From Methylopila jiangsuensis (lineage in GTDB: Bacteria; Pseudomonadota; Alphaproteobacteria; Rhizobiales; Methylopilaceae), in contig NZ_BSFK01000016.1 of NCBI RefSeq assembly GCF_027922305.1, positions 366,542 to 430,541 of the forward strand: DNA of 64,000 bases, read 5' to 3'. Of this stretch, positions 63,981 through 64,000 are shown one piece after another; the first letter of the stretch is position 1; every line of letters starts with the position of its first letter. Below the pieces are notes generated by a model that had not been told where the DNA came from, made no database searches, and worked only from the letters and a program-made list of their open reading frames with translations. The position numbers were made by a program, and so were the translations under genes.

Positions 63981-64000
63981 CCCCCCCCCCCCCCCCCCCC
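63981..64000. repeat. Poly-C run at window edge
   Basis: Twenty consecutive C bases up to the last position, right after the tRNA-Met gene. Such a run at an end is typical of a sequencing or assembly artefact or a contig boundary. Confidence 0.8.

Overview
The window is GC-rich DNA from an alphaproteobacterium, most likely a Hyphomicrobiales (Rhizobiales) member. The grounds are a C4-type 5-aminolevulinate synthase (hemA), purine-ureide catabolism genes, two-subunit molybdenum hydroxylase genes and the overall gene set. No rRNA or taxon-specific marker is present, so the genus is not called. The 3' end runs into a 20-base poly-C tract that looks like a contig edge.

Region 1 (about 1-21,180) is an accessory island. 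In order it holds: a small secreted protein; an SDR/TetR divergent pair with a palindromic operator; decayed remnants of a metal-resistance operon; a RES-domain (NAD-targeting toxin-type) protein; a two-gene module whose large protein joins a SAMHD1/dNTPase-like HD domain to a C-terminal PD-(D/E)XK nuclease motif; a five-gene RiPP operon read leftwards (12,982 to 7,961); a broken FAD-subunit gene; two small orphan genes; a four-gene IetAS-type operon (HTH regulator, AAA ATPase, S8 protease, unknown protein); and an orphan gene bracketed on both sides by AT-rich GACTCG repeats. A strong hairpin after hemA at about 21,200 marks the return to core chromosome.

The RiPP operon is the most striking item. 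A 60-residue precursor ends in Tyr-Asp-Arg / His-His-Arg / His-Asn-Arg triads. It is followed by a radical SAM/SPASM enzyme fused to a HExxH domain, a UPF0489-type peptide arginase, a GNAT acetyltransferase and a family 2 glycosyltransferase. The inferred logic is cyclophane formation, beta-hydroxylation, Arg-to-Orn conversion, and possibly acetylation and glycosylation.

Region 2 (21,200-29,800) is core metabolism: hemA, an iron ABC importer (permease and binding protein, no ATPase gene), dapB, gpmA, a TraB/GumN protein and an aldehyde dehydrogenase. A 1,975-residue DUF4011/SF1 helicase/Vsr-like nuclease/DUF3320 protein (29,809-35,736), a candidate single-gene defence protein, sits before the ureide genes puuE, alc and allA.

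Region 3 (38,400-46,300) holds a GlxA-type regulator divergent from an IorAB-type molybdenum hydroxylase. It is followed by a DoxX / VOC dioxygenase / glutathionyl-hydroquinone reductase / hydrolase / LysR set that looks like a quinone-electrophile detoxification operon.

Region 4 (46,480-64,000) has a TonB siderophore receptor, the ybbA/ybbP-type ABC exporter divergent from the arylesterase tesA, an aldo/keto reductase, thpR, leuD, a RidA protein and tRNA-Thr(CGT). It ends with an iron-siderophore locus (STN-containing TonB receptor, periplasmic binding protein, two permeases, ECF sigma factor, FecR) and tRNA-Met(CAT).
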